A stretch of 64,000 nucleotides of DNA from Pseudoscleropodium purum (lineage: Eukaryota > Streptophyta > Bryopsida > Hypnales > Brachytheciaceae): contig OZ017805.1 of NCBI GenBank assembly GCA_963969395.1, positions 8,308,001 through 8,372,000 of the forward strand. The letters run 5' to 3'. Below, one piece after another: positions 1 to 12,532 of this stretch (positions are counted from its first letter, which is position 1; every line of letters starts with the position of its first letter). The position numbers were made by a program, and so were the translations under genes. The notes beneath the pieces were generated by a model. That model saw nothing but the letters and a program-made list of their open reading frames with translations, had not been told where the DNA came from and did not search any database.

Positions 1-64
1 TATTAGGCTGTTTTATTTTTGAAATGTTACCGCTCTTTTTGAATAATAATGACCTCATAGGATG

Positions 65-525
65 TACCAATGGACAGCTGGGCGGACGCCGTCGGTGGTT
101 AGTGTTTAAGTGGGGCGGTCAGCGTGTCCAAAGCGCGGACGGCGTCAGAAGGCGGACAGTGCGGACAATTCAGGCGGACGCGGTGGTCGGACATGGTGAC
201 GGGCGGTCATCGCGTGTGCTGCAAAAGCGGACGTCATCTCTCCGCGCAGCGGACGCGAGGTTCGGGGCCGCTTCGCGCGGTCCGGGGCAGGTCCAGCGGC
301 GGACGACTATAAGGATGGAGTGACTTTCATTTCTTCTCACTTCAATTCTCCTTCGGTGCCAAGTTGGATGTGCTACTATTGCTTTATACGCTAGTTGCTC
401 CTACGGGGTGGAGAGTTGGGGTCCTCTATCTTTTGTTATTGTGTTACGGTTGATGCCATCACTTTTGACTATCACGTGAGATTTTTTTATTCACTTCAAT
501 TGGTTATTGAATCCAATTGACAATC
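65..525 (+). promoter_or_regulatory. GC-rich subterminal block and presumed promoter/leader of the hAT-like ORF
   Basis: Bases 65-310 are dense in GGACG/CGTCC, unlike the AT-rich flank but like the subterminal parts of the short hAT copies. A TATA-like ACTATAAGG lies at about 306-314. Bases 315-525 are an ordinary AT-rich leader ending at the ATG at 526. The short ORFs here are by-products of the GC-rich repeat. Confidence 0.4.
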
Positions 526-3500
526 ATGAACGGCGAATGTGATCGAAATATGGATGGGGTGACTCCGGGAAGCGAAGCCAAGAAAAAGAGCAAAGTGAAG
601 GGGGCTACACATGACCTTCGGCTTGACATTTTAAATGACCCTACAATTAAAGCAGAGAGCGAGTGGGAAGATGAAGATGCGGAGTATTGGACATAAAAAA
701 TGTGCAGGTTCTATGTTAAAATGTACCCAATTGACAAGTTGTGGCCTCAGGAGTCGCACAAGAGTCATACACGGGATTTTTGTTGTAAACCATGGATTTG
801 CAACAACAAACATTTTGTCCATCGATCTGAGGAGGTGTGGCGTGTTCTATTCGGAAACAAGCGCAGAAGCAAAGGCTATATTAATTATAGCGTGGCGTGT
901 ATGGTTTACGCTGAACTTATATTAGAGCGCAAGATCGATTGGAGCACGTTTCCGACAACAACAGCTTGCTCACTTCTACTTGAAGCCAATCAAAAGGACA
1001 TTCCCGACTTGTACAATTCAGAGGGAGAAACATAAAAAGTATTAAAAAATACTATTGAGGTGAAAACGGATGGTGTAGAGAAAGCCTCAAATGTTGAAAA
1101 ATTACGGTCTGTACAATCTCCAACAAAATCAATCAATGAAAGCTCTTCGAAAAATGTGGGGAAAGATGTGGAGAAAGATGTAGAGGCGCAGGATGGTGAA
1201 GTCTTTTCCACAGCTCCAACGTGTTTGATCTTTACACCAAATGTTACGGCACAAATGCAAACGGAGTCTATAAATGAAGGCAATGTTTGCACGGAACACG
1301 GGGAAACTTCAAAAAGTGAAGTAGACGAAGTCTTGGTGGAGAAAGTGGCAAATGCTAATGCTTCAATTGATAGTCTGATAGCCAACAATTGTTTTGATAG
1401 TTTGGTCTACAAATCTCCGCTTGTGCATCAAGGCGTTGAATCTAGTCCAGCGTTAAGTTTAGAAGACAAAGTACATACGCCTCGTAGACAAAGCGTGACG
1501 TTTGATAATATATCCTCATTATGGAGTTCCGAGTGTAAAAAGCGGGCGGAGGAGTTTCCGTTTACAACATCATTGCCAAATCCTCTATATCGAACCTTGC
1601 AAGACATGTCCAATCCAAAACAATTGAAAAATCTTTTGAAGCTCTCGGTTCAGTTTGCTAACCTTCATGAAGAAATAGGCGGATCATCTAACTCCGATGA
1701 TGGTGCTACTCCTGTTCCAATGAGTCCACTTGCAGATCCAAAGAATGTTGCACATATACTTGATACAGCTTTCAAGATGACGATGTCAGCTGAATTTTTA
1801 TCGCAAGTTGCTCCGACTTTTATGAATTTGGCCAAAGAGTTTTCTTTCATGGCACCAGAGATGTTGAAAGGTGCTATAGCATTTCAGAATCTCACGAAGA
1901 TTTTCAGACCACTTTTCGAAGAAAGAGATGTTTACATACTACAATTGTTGGAATATGAGAAAAAAATTGTTGACCTTGGAGGAGTGGAAACAAGGTGCAA
2001 AGTGTTGGAGTTGAAATTAAAGGCTTCAGAGAGTGTGGTTGAACATCTAAATCAACAATCATCGAGGCAAATGGAGGAGTTGATGAAGATGCGTAAACGG
2101 ATTGCAAAATTACAAGGGACCTCCAAGAATCCAAGTGAGGTTGCAATCTCACCAGTGATTGTACTCGGAGACAGTCAAGAGACTCAAGAGAGTGAAGATA
2201 AGCTCTCTCTTCCTTTTGATAAGGCCGAAGCAAGCGACAACCCTGCCATTGTGAATGTACAAGAAAGTCATGACATGAGCATGTTAAAAGCGACACAACA
2301 ACCATCAATGGAAAAGCTTTCATCCGTTTACGTGAATGCGTAGACGCAAATGGAGAGTTGTGACTTTGAAGAGTTGAAGCATAAATTGGAGGAAGCAATT
2401 GAAGCAAAAGGAATCGTTGAATCCCAGTTGAATCGATTGCAATTGTGCTTGGATTTGAAAAAGTTTATGTCATCTAGCGGCTTGGAGTCTCGATGGTTAA
2501 CATGGGTACAAAGACTTCAAGATAGACCCTCTGTAGTATCTCGAGCAATGGCAGGTCTTCAACCATTGGCAATGGAGTCGAATGAAAATTGGGATGCCAT
2601 TCAAAGCTCTTTGAGTTGGTTCAAGACTATGTTTGACCAACATCCTTCTAAGGGATATACGGAGATCACATGTTGGGGAGACATGGATGCCATGTTTGAG
2701 CGCTTAAACCACACAAAGAAGGACCAAGCTCCACCCATCAATTGGGCCTTGGAAGTAGAGGAAGGATGGGTCCCTTACAACACACTTTCAGCACACATCA
2801 ATGTGAAAGACGAGCAAGTGGTGCATGCTTGTGATCTAGCCTCTCCAATCTTGGATGGTTGTTGTAGCCTTTACCAAGGCCTCTTCAGATCGGAAGATGC
2901 GGTAACCATGGGCCAATGTCGCCACACTTTCCATGTCACTTCCATTGTGAAAGCATCACTCATTCGTTCGGTGTGTGCCGAGTGTCGTAGTCCGGTGAGT
3001 GCTAGGTTCTACGAAATGTTTGGTATCTTGGAAGCTATGCCTCCAGGCCACGAGTACAATCGTTGGAATCTTCCTCTTGATCAAGCGCCGTACAAATTTC
3101 AAAATTATCAACATTGGGGGAAGCCAATCCGGTGGAATGCAAATGAACAGAGGCATGATTTGTACGAGGAATCTCAGCAATCATTGGATTTGGATGTGTG
3201 GATGACTCACAATAAAGAGGTGGAATTGCGGGCTCGAGGAATCGTGGATGACGCGGCCCGTGAAATGTTTTGTCGCAACATGGGGGGACATTGGAGCTTG
3301 CAACACGAAAAGTTCTTTCGTTTTCCAGATAAAAAAGTGGAGAGAGGACCAGAAGACAGTTGGGTGGAGGTGAACCATGAAAAAAAGTTCGATGAGCAGT
3401 ATAAGGCATATGACCACACCCTCGTAGGTAGGGCCCTTCTATTGTCAAAGTTGGAAGAGGCTGCAAAAATTCGTGCTATCTATGATACAAATGGACAAAC

Positions 3501-3924
3501 AAGCACAGGACATTCATCTATAGATGTGGTAGCAGCATTTGATAGGCGCATTGGTGATATTATAGGGCATTGGAAGGCTTTCCCATTGGATGGAGACTGC
3601 CTCACAGCATGGCAAGGGAAAAGAGATGATGAAGTTGTTCAAGCGATGGTAGATCGTGTGGAGAGCAACTTGAGAACTTTGAAGGCAGACGAAGTCGATT
3701 TATCACCGAAAAGAAAACAAAAAAGGAAGCGTGAAGAGGACGATGACTTCTCTCCGGAAACCAAGAAACAATTTCATAAGGTGGACATCGAAGTTCAATC
3801 TGGAGCGCGAATAGTCCATCCAAGTCAACAATGGTCAACTCGTCAATCATTTGCTAAACTCCTCGATACAGCAGATTTTCCTTTTGTTTTGGGAGAAGGT
3901 AATGGTCCATCCGGTGGAAAGTAG
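526..3924 (+). pseudogene. Transposon-borne protein of unknown function, one frame with three in-frame stops
   Basis: From the ATG at 526 a single reading frame of 1,132 codons runs to the TAG at 3922 without frameshift, but is cut by TAA at 694-696, TAA at 1033-1035 and TAG at 2341-2343. Each is one C-to-T change from CAA or CAG. The N-terminal part is basic then acidic. Residues ~180-600 are Ser/Glu-rich with a heptad-like stretch near 460-530. Around residues 780-835 there is a RING-like cluster (QCRHTFH, then CAECRSP), though the first cysteine pair is not canonical. Near 1065 there is a basic KRKQKRKR stretch that could be a nuclear signal. No hAT transposase domain was recognised. It may be an accessory transposon protein or a captured host gene. 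Confidence 0.6.
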
Positions 3925-4206
3925 GATTTGAGGAGAATTTTGTTTTTTAAAAAGAATGGTCCTTTCATTGTTTAATAACAAAAAAGAATGTGAAAGATTT
4001 AGATCTTAAAATGATCGTATAGGATTCAATAGTGATATTGGAACTATGTTTTAATGTATTTTGTTTATACATATATATTTATATATAAAGATGTTATATT
4101 TTCATTTGCGTATAAAAATATTTTTATATGTACATCTTATTTTACGTGGATGCATTCATTTTTGATTGTGTAACATTCAAATTACATAACAATATAAAAT
4201 TTTCTA
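3925..4206. other. AT-rich 3' region of the hAT-like ORF
   Basis: No gene is visible. The sequence is AT-rich, with several AATAAA-like and TATATA runs consistent with a plant 3' untranslated region, before the GC-rich terminal block begins near 4207. Confidence 0.4.
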
Positions 4207-4375
4207 ATGACTAATGGCAATGCGAAGTCTGCCCCGTCCGCCCTGTCTATCCGCCCCGCCCCACCCGTCTGCCTTCCAACGGCGGGAAGGACGCTGTGTC
4301 CGCTAGCATCTGTGCGTCCGGACGTCCGGAAAACGGACGCTATTTTGGGGCGGATGTTGAGATTCGTCAACCCTG

Positions 4376-5738
4376 CCTCCAATGCCATTTCCTTTTGTAT
4401 GTTTTGGTCTACCCATCACTATCCAAACTATCCTTGCGCCCTAAATATTTGTCACCCAAGACAGCTAAATTGCTTGGAAATGGTTTGTGCGAGTATAGTA
4501 GACGAAGATCGTTTGAAGCATCTCTAGATCTTGTGACCACACCACAAAGCAGTTCGAGGTCCTGAAGTGTTGCTTTACTTCTTTGCTCACATCGCTTCCT
4601 GACTCCATCATCAACTTGCAAGCAGCTACGCTATGCTAGCCATTAATGATGTAAAAAAACTCATCCTAGACTTCCTTCCAATTCTTTGGTGGATTCTTGT
4701 TAAATGGCATGATAGACTTGATGTAGAGAGTCTGCTTGACACTCTTGTTTGGCATGTTGATAAGGTAATGCATCATCTCCTGAACAATTTTGTCTTCTTT
4801 GACAAGAACATTGTACTCCGTTGAGGCATCTATCAACATCTCAATGGATATCTCTTCTCATTTGTCCCAATAATGAACACATTTGAGTATGTCTCCCAAA
4901 AATTCTCATACAAGGTGCTTATGACTTTGTAGTCTGGTTTTCCATCCATTCTAAGTGCTTTGGGGACAGCATTTAACTCTTTGAGATAGCTCAAGGACTC
5001 CACACCTAATTACTCCTATTCTTTTTTTGCCAACTTCTTGGTTGAAGTTGAAGCTAGTAGATTGCTTCGACTTGTAGATGTCGGAGTGAGAGGTGGCTTC
5101 TTGCTCCTTGTGCCTCGACTTTGTGACCCGATTGTTTTGCGCCTTGTGGACGACTGCCCTTCACCTTGGCTGTTGTGGTCTACAGATATAGTGCATCCGG
5201 CAAAAAATGATCAATGCATATTATGCATCTCCTTGAAAACTTCAAAGGAGTTCATGAGAAGGATCAACTTCATGCACAATTGCTTGCTAGTCAAGGAAGT
5301 ACCATCTTAATTTTGGTATTCCCCATCTTCAACCTTCTTCTCTATTTGCTTCAATTGTACACTTTATGGCATGGGTTCAAGGCTTGCTAAGAATGGTGAG
5401 ATGTTGAAGTATATTTTCTTTGTATTTACAAAAAGTGTAAAGTGATATTGTTGTTCCACTACGAGGTCATTGTTTGTGGTCATGTAGTAGACTTTAATAG
5501 TTGAGTAGACGTCATCAGATATCTTCTTCATCCTTTCATCGAAGGAAATTGGGAGATACGTGGGTGATTTTTTGTACTTCATATTGAAGTGCATGTTGTT
5601 AGTATGTGCCATCATTTTCAAGTACCACACCTCCACTTCTTTTGGCTCTCTGAACTCCCAAAAGTCTCATTCAATCATCATTTCGTCTCTTGTGATGACC
5701 TCAGCTTTGACTTACTCTATTTTGGTGAACTCTTCCAT
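4376..5738 (-). pseudogene. Decayed minus-strand gene of unknown function
   Basis: Reading leftward from an ATG at 5738-5736, an open frame includes the 90-residue ORF at 5364-5636 (motifs EVEVWYLKMM and DVYSTIKVYYMTT). It is broken upstream by TAA and TGA codons that are one C-to-T change from CAA and CGA. Downstream, coding-like sequence continues in shifted frames: near 5040-4850 (motif LKELNAVPKALRMDGKPDYK) and near 4850-4660 (motif KIVQEMMHYLINMPN). The relic stops exactly at the hAT-like terminus at 4375, so that element probably landed in it. I do not recognise the family; other nearby relics are transposase-like, so this may be one too. Confidence 0.5.
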
Positions 5739-5779
5739 GCTAAAATGAAAAAAATGTTTTCTTGCATTAGTTATGCGTT

Positions 5780-6530
5780 TCAGGTTTGTTTGACCTAAAA
5801 TTTAATTTTGAAAATGTATAGAGTTACTTCTTTAATTGCTCTTAGAGGTTCTTATGGGACCGTTGCAATTCGGATCAATCTGATTTGAATTGCACATTGT
5901 CTGGTTCTCAAACAGCAGGGTTGATGAATCTCTACGTCCGCCCGAAAAAAGCATCTGTAACCCGGACGTCTAAACGCACGGACGCAGCGTCCCTCCTGCC
6001 GTCGAGAGGCGGATGGGCGAGGCAGGGCGAACGGGCGGGGCAGACATACGGGGCGGACGCCCAGATCGTGCGGACCACATCAGTCCGCGTGTCGATCAGA
6101 CGGTCGTAACCGGGTGAACGGGCGGACGGGGGACAGGCGGACACGAATGTCAGCGGACGCTGCGGACACAGCGTCCGCGTCCGGACGTCCTATCAACCTT
6201 GTCAAGTAGAGCTGGTGGTTCTAGAATTTGAAAGACATCTATTTAGATTCTAGTATTGAAGTTCTGAGCCCACTATAATTTAGATTTGACCAACTTGAAT
6301 TGCACGTTGTTTGATTCTAAAACATAGCTAGTGGTTTTGCAATTTGGGGTGACACTTATAGAGTTATTAAATTCTAGGGCTGTTGCAATTCAAATCAATC
6401 AAACTTGAAATGTGTGTTCTTTGGTTATCAAAAGAGGACCCTTTCAATGGACCGAAAGTACACATATTATGTATTCATTAATGGATTCTGGTAGGTTTGC
6501 AATTCAGGTCTGTTCAACCTAAATTGCAAA
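5780..6530. repeat. Diverged satellite related to the 14.4-15.5 kb array
   Basis: A motif of the form GTTGCAATTC...TTGAATTGCACATTG recurs at roughly 100-bp spacing (near 5862, 6280, 6380 and 6500). It matches the core of the ~110-bp repeats at 14,350-15,520. The short hAT copy at 5916-6201 interrupts it. Confidence 0.5.
5916..6201. mobile_element. Short non-autonomous hAT-like element
   Basis: Begins CAGGGTTGATGAATC and ends ATCAACCTTG, so the terminal inverted repeats match except for one change in the right end. The interior is GC-rich with repeated GGACG/CGTCC. Flanking 8-bp sites are TCAAACAG (5908-5915) and TCAAGTAG (6202-6209), matching at 6 of 8. It is the same family as the copies at 18743 and 46383. 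It contains no gene. Confidence 0.75.
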
Positions 6531-6633
6531 GGGATAAGGTCAAATTTGATTAGTTTTTGAGGCGTTCTTGAACTAATAGCCGCTTAAGAACCTTCTATAC
6601 CCAATTCATATCCCCCTTAAACCCTACTGATAT

Positions 6634-9302
6634 CCATTTGAGGATGTAAGCACTATATTCTAGGGAATTTGGTATTGCTAACGCATGAACCCTAAGCCTA
6701 AGAACTTGAATTGCAAAGCAAACCCTATACCCTAAATCCAAAATTCAAATCCAAAAGCAAAGTTCTGAACACTATACCTTCTATAGGCTCTAAAAACAAA
6801 GTACAGGATGGAAATTGATAGAATGGGCGTGTATGTAAATGTCCAACATCTATCTCCAAGCCCAAATTTCTACTCTTGACTTCAACAAACTCTAGTCTGA
6901 AATATAGAGCACTTTAAGGATGAAAAATCTACAAGAAATAAAAACCCTAAAATGAAATGCCCCTCATCATAAGCTTCCATTACTAGTCTTACAAATTAAA
7001 ATCAAACCAAAAAATTCAATGTCAATAAGTGTGTAGTGAAGATAATGAGAATGTTGCACTAACATAAATCCTAATGTGCAATGCAATACATTCTCATTTT
7101 CTATTAGTTCTTATACAAATGGAAGAAGGTTCTTCAACTAGATGATTTCAATTGCAACCTATCTAAAAATCCTACCATTGCACAAATTCTACACTTCTCA
7201 TAAATCCACAACATCAAAAGCATGACAAAAGCGAAGCCCTTAAAACCATAAAGATCAAACTAAACCACCTCCAATCCTACTACAGCTCAATGAAGCAAAT
7301 AATTGGATTGTAGTACAAAAGCTTTAAGCTGAAATTTGAACTGATATTTGACCACATTCCATAAGAGAAGAAGACCAAAGCAACTCACGAAAAAAACCCA
7401 GAACTGCAACAATAACACCTGAAGGACAACAACGACAAGGACGACCTCCCTAGATTGCAAAAACCTTAAACAAACTTAAGAGTATAGAAAACCATTCCAA
7501 AAAACCAACTCAGAGATTTCAAAACCAACCATTTCACCAGAAGTTACACCTAGAGATTACAAAACCAACCAATTACAAGAAAAGATTTCAAAACCAAGCG
7601 AACATTAGAAATCCCACCTACAAATAGAGAAAGCACACTACTCTAATAGAAATCTAATCATAAGACTCAAACACCCACTAGTCAAGTTGTGCATATCTAT
7701 ATCATTGTGGTTGCAGTGCCCATGTATAGATGAAACTGCCATTTTTGTCATAATGTTGGCTCTAAAAGAGAGCTATTTTTTTAGTCAAAGATGCAATATA
7801 ATAACTTGAATAGATTGTCTCTCTAAACCGCAACAACTTCCAACAGTAGTACAATTTGTAAAAATCGCAACAACCTCCAACAAGTCTTTTTGCACCACAA
7901 CCTTCTCGAGTATAACAACCACCTCATACAACTCCTTAACCTCCTCAAGCACAGCAATCACCTTGAGTTGCTCCACAACCTCGAGTAGCTCCACCACTTC
8001 ACGAAAAAACACAAGAAACCCTAAACGCAAAAATAGAGGAGAAAAGAGAAAAACTGCAACCTCTAGCATGGAGAAGAAACGCAATGAAGAGCACAGATAG
8101 AAAAAGCACAAATGACACAACGCATAGACAAAAAATATAAAAAAACGTGAAGGCAAAAATGTAGGTGTCAAACCATAGTGTCCACATCCCACTCCCATCT
8201 TCCCTATGGTACTCGCCCTAGATACCCTACCCCAATTTTGCCCCCTAATACCCACCCTAATATCCTACCTCCATCTTATCCATAAAAATTTACCCCTATA
8301 CCCTTCCTTGTCCTTTGATACATGTTGTTTCATACCTGAACATAGTGGGACATATCCGTCTCTACCCCACTCTCTATAGTCCTAGATATCCCTGTGATAT
8401 TCATCAATACTCAACATGTGGTACCATTGCTCTCATATTTGGCTTTTCTACTCATTGGTGTATTATTTGATTCTTAATATTTTTCTTTACTAATTCAATA
8501 TTTCATTGATATCCAAATCCACAACTTAGACTTGATCCTTAATCCCTGAACATTTTTAATTTTAATTTCTTTTAAAGACAATGTAGAACCGCCTTCTACT
8601 ACAAATATTAAATTATAGATAAAAACCCATTGCCAGAGTCATATTAACATATGGCTTCAAAAAAGTATGCTAAGGATAGTGAGGATTAATTGATACCCGT
8701 TCTTCGATATGCATATCATATACTCAAACCTCACCCTTTATTCATAATATACCTCATAAGGATTTTAAAAATCATAGCCTAACAATAAAAGATTTGTTTT
8801 CACCCCAAAATATTAGGCATCTTTGCATTGGTACCAAACCATTTATCATAATCTAGGATTTTATATAATTCTTGTATGCTTTAGAGTTCATACACTTATT
8901 TATACTACATATTGTAAAAGTTGCTTGTTAATAACCTCATGTGTTTCTATCAAGTAATAGAATAAATTTGCTTTTCAAAGATGTTTTACTTCATTTCCAA
9001 ATGTATTTAAGCTTTAATTAGCTCAAAATTGGACACGATAAAAATTCCTATTTGTTAGAAATATTTGAGTCTTTCAAAAACAAATTAAAAAATTCAATTA
9101 GAAATTATAGTTAGAAATCCTTAAAAACCACTATAACATCCATCTATCCATTGGATCTTCATTAACACATTTCTAAAGACCGTGAAGTCAAAAGTATTCC
9201 TAAAATTGCCTTTCCAATAGAATCTATTGAGACGACTAAAATTTAATTTTTATTCATTTTAAAAAATTGACTAGAGCTAAGATGTATACTAAATTGACTA
9301 CT
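6634..9302. repeat. Tandem duplication, unit 1
   Basis: Non-coding AT-rich unit that recurs as 9303-11266. Matching landmarks include the run around AAGCCTAAGAACTTGAATT (near 6700), the CTCCAAGCCCAAATT block (near 6855), a purine-rich stretch with TCTAGCATGG (near 8065) and the ATATTGTAAAAGTTG block (near 8925). About 640 bases (roughly 8284-8920) have no counterpart in unit 2. The minus-strand ORF of 156 residues at 7785-8255 is low-complexity, is not kept open in unit 2, and is not called. Confidence 0.7.
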
Positions 9303-11266
9303 ATTTGGGAATACAAGCATTGTATTTTGGAGATGCAACACATAAATCCTCAGCCTAAGAACTTGAATTACAAATCATACCCTATACCCTGAACCCAAAA
9401 TTCAAATCTAAAAAGTAGAGTTTTGAATACTATACCTTCCACAAGCTCTAAAAACGAAGTATAGGATGGAAACTAATAGAATGGACGTATGCGTGAATGT
9501 CCAACAATTACCTCCAAGCCCAAATTGCTACTCCTACCTTTAATAAACTCCAATTTGAATTATAGAGCACTTTAAGGATGAAAAAGCTACAAGAAATAAA
9601 AACACTAAAAAATGGAATGCCCCTCATTGTAAGCTTCTATTACTAGTTTTACAAATTAAAGCTAAAACAAAAAATCCAATGTCATTAAGTGTGCACTAAA
9701 GATAATGAGAATGCTGTACTAACATAAATCCTAATGTGCAATGCAATACATTCTCATTTTTCATTATTTCTTATACAAATGGAAGAAGGTTCTTCGACTA
9801 GATGGTTTCAATTGCAACCTATTTGGAAATCCTACTATTGCGGAGATTCTACACTTCTCATAAAACCACAACATCAAAAGCATGACAAAGCGAAGCTTTT
9901 AAAACCATAATACCACAAATATCAAACTAAACCACCTCCAATCCAACTACAGCTCAATAAAGCAAATAACTGGATTGTAATGCAAAAACTTTTATTTGAA
10001 ATCCCATAACCGATTCCATAACAAAAGAAGACCAGAGCAATTCACAAAAAAAAGACAGAACGCAACCAAAATAAAGCATACATTTTTACCTAAAATCTAG
10101 CACATCATTATTCCCTGCAAAGACAATCTAATCCCCGCCCAAACGCAAAGAACACCTTGAAAGCACATAATTCTAGCAACTATAGAAACAAACACTTGGC
10201 ACTTTGGAAGTGGAAAATGCACATCCAAAACAAACTCTAAACAATTGCTGAACAAATTCTAACAAACTAGTCAAAACAAACTCAACCAACAGACTCAAAA
10301 CAATTACTTCCAAAGAATCTGAAAAACCCACGAGCATCCACCTAGAGTATAGCAACACCCATCTAGAGCACAACAATGACAAGGAAGACCTCCAGCAACT
10401 ATAAAAACCTCAAGCACGATCCCAAAAACTCCAACAATCTCAAGCACAATCTCGAGCAACAAACTCAAGCGGCTCCACACCATATACTTCCAAGAGAAGA
10501 AACGCAACCTCCAGCAACAAAGGAGAAGAAACAATTTGTAAGAAGAAGCACGGAGGAGAAGAAATGCAACCTCTAGCATGGAGGAAAAGAAATGCAACGA
10601 TGGAGAACAAGAAACGCAACAAGCTCTAACAACAAAACACAGACACCCTAAACACAACACAGACAAAAGAAATGTGAAGAAACATTAGAGAAATCTTTGG
10701 GTGCCAAACCCTAGCATCCACATCCTACTTCCGTTGTCATACTTGATATCCACTTGATACCCTACCCCCATTTCACCTCCAATACTTGCCTAATATCTTG
10801 CTCTATATCTCCTCGATACCCGGCTTCATACCCTGCCCCCATCTTGCCCCAATTCCCGACCATCATATCCTACCCCATATTGTAAAAGTTGTTTGTTAAT
10901 AACCTCATGTGTTTCTATGAAGTAGTAGAATAAATTTGGTTTTCAAAGATGTTTTTGTTCATTTCCTAATGTGTTTAAGCTTTAGTTAGTTCAAAATTGG
11001 AAATAATGAAAATTCCTATTTGTTAGGAATATTTGATTTTTTTAAAAACAAATCAAAAAATCCAATCATAAATTATAGTTAGAAATCCTTAAGAACCACT
11101 TTGACATCCATCTATCCATTGGGTCTTTCTAAAGACCACGAAGTCAAAAATACTCCTAAAATTGCCTTTCCAATAGAATTTGCAGGGACGGCTAAAATTC
11201 AATTTTTATTCATTTTTAAAAATTGACTAGAGCTAAGATGTATACTAAATTGACTATTACTAACGT
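9303..11266. repeat. Tandem duplication, unit 2 (shorter)
   Basis: Diverged direct copy of 6634-9302, adjacent to it. Both units end in the same TGTATACTAAATTGACTA run (9300 and 11264), which places the unit boundary. The segment corresponding to ~8284-8920 of unit 1 is absent. Minus-strand ORFs at 10173-10666 are cysteine/serine low-complexity and show no conservation with unit 1. Confidence 0.7.
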
Positions 11267-12080
11267 CCTATAGAAAAAAATAGAGGCTAGAAGGCAATGT
11301 AAGTGTACGAGAAATGAAGCACACTAAATGTAGAGTGCTATTTTAGATCACTATTTATATCCCAAGTTTAAAATTATCTAAGTTTGAAAAAAGTAGTCTT
11401 CAATGGCACTCTCCATTCAAGTTTGAGCAAACCCTAAGTTCCCAAAAGAATCATTTACTATGGCTTACAGTTCTTTTTTCAGAAAGGCATGGCTATTTTA
11501 AATTAATTTATAAATCATAGACACCTATTAATTTCAAACATTAGAGAAATAAACATTCAGAGAATCATGGTATTAAATAAATCAATTGAAATTGCTTTTT
11601 TTTTTTTTATAGTTCTATGCCTAAATCTTGAAGACCTTAAATATCCTATAATTAGTACGTTTTTATATTATGAAATAGAAGACATAAAGTCCTTTATTAT
11701 AGATATCAAATTTATATATATTATGAAATAGAAGACTTGAACTCCTTTATTATAGATATCAAATTTATTTAGTAATTTAGCAATTAACGAAGACTTCTGT
11801 TTTTTCTTAAGAAGGACTCAATTGTGGCATTTATAGTGAAACAAAGTAATCAAAGTGAGGACCATGTTCCTAAATGTTTCATCATGGCATTAGGTGAAAC
11901 CTATCATAACATTCAATAAAATCTTTAATTCTATCGCTATAAGCTTAATTCAAAATATAATTAATTATGGTTAATATCATGATGAAGTCTTCTATACATG
12001 TCTAGACATTCCATTTCATCATATTCAGTAGTACTTAAAACTAGTACGTGAGTAGTATTTAACTTTATAGAATAGTAATA
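11266..12080. repeat. AT-rich spacer with a 53-bp tandem duplication
   Basis: No gene is seen. A block beginning ATATTATGAAATAGAAGAC at 11665 recurs at 11718, giving two tandem units of 53 bp. The rest is unremarkable AT-rich sequence with a poly-T run near 11590. Confidence 0.5.
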
Positions 12081-12084
12081 TAAC

Positions 12085-12315
12085 TAAACCTCATTAGAAT
12101 TCTAACCCTTCTAATCATTGATTAAAATTAAACCTCATTAGAATTCTAATCCTTCTAATCATTGATTAAAATTAAACCTCATTAATACCCTAATCCATCC
12201 AATCATTGATTGAAATTAATAAAACTTCATTAGTATCCAAACCCATCCAATCATTGATTAAATTAATAAAACCTCATTAGTACCCTAACCTGTCCAATTA
12301 ATCATTGATTAGCTT
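12085..12315. repeat. Tandem array of ~45-bp units
   Basis: Five imperfect units each contain a CCTCATTAG-like start followed by TCTAATCATTGATTAAAATTAA, at about 12089, 12133, 12178, 12224 and 12270. No coding potential. Confidence 0.7.
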
Positions 12316-12532
12316 CATTGCACCTACTTCAATGATCTACCTAATGATTGTCTAATATACGGTTTTATCATTCACACCTATTTAATTTTTTTCCCACTAT
12401 TTTGCATTATCTATCATTGACGTCCTTTTATTTCCTAAGAAAACCCTCTATGAATGTATCTTACATGTGCATGTGGTCTATACTATACAGTCTATTTTAT
12501 TTTCTTTAATAAATATACTTAACCCTAAATTT

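Larger units (their letters stand above)
1..4375 (+). mobile_element. Large hAT-like element, right-hand part (left end outside window)
   Basis: The right terminus reads GTCAACCCTG (4366-4375), the inverted form of the CAGGGTTGAC end of the complete short copy at 46383-46745. The last ~170 bases share the GC-rich GGACG/CGTCC subterminal texture of the short copies at 5916, 18743 and 46383. A similar GC-rich block sits at 65-310, before the long reading frame at 526-3924. CAGGG termini and 8-bp TSDs in the short relatives are typical of hAT elements. The left terminus and TSD are not visible, so the element boundary is inferred, and no hAT dimerisation domain was recognised in its protein. It adjoins the minus-strand relic at 4376-5738. 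Confidence 0.6.

Noticed and set aside
24..323. Short plus-strand ORFs in the GC-rich block
   Set aside because: Arg/Gly-rich translations of GGACG repeats in more than one frame; no independent support.
7785..8255. 156-codon minus ORF in the tandem duplication
   Set aside because: Low-complexity Val/Leu/Phe composition from A-rich DNA; not conserved in the second unit.
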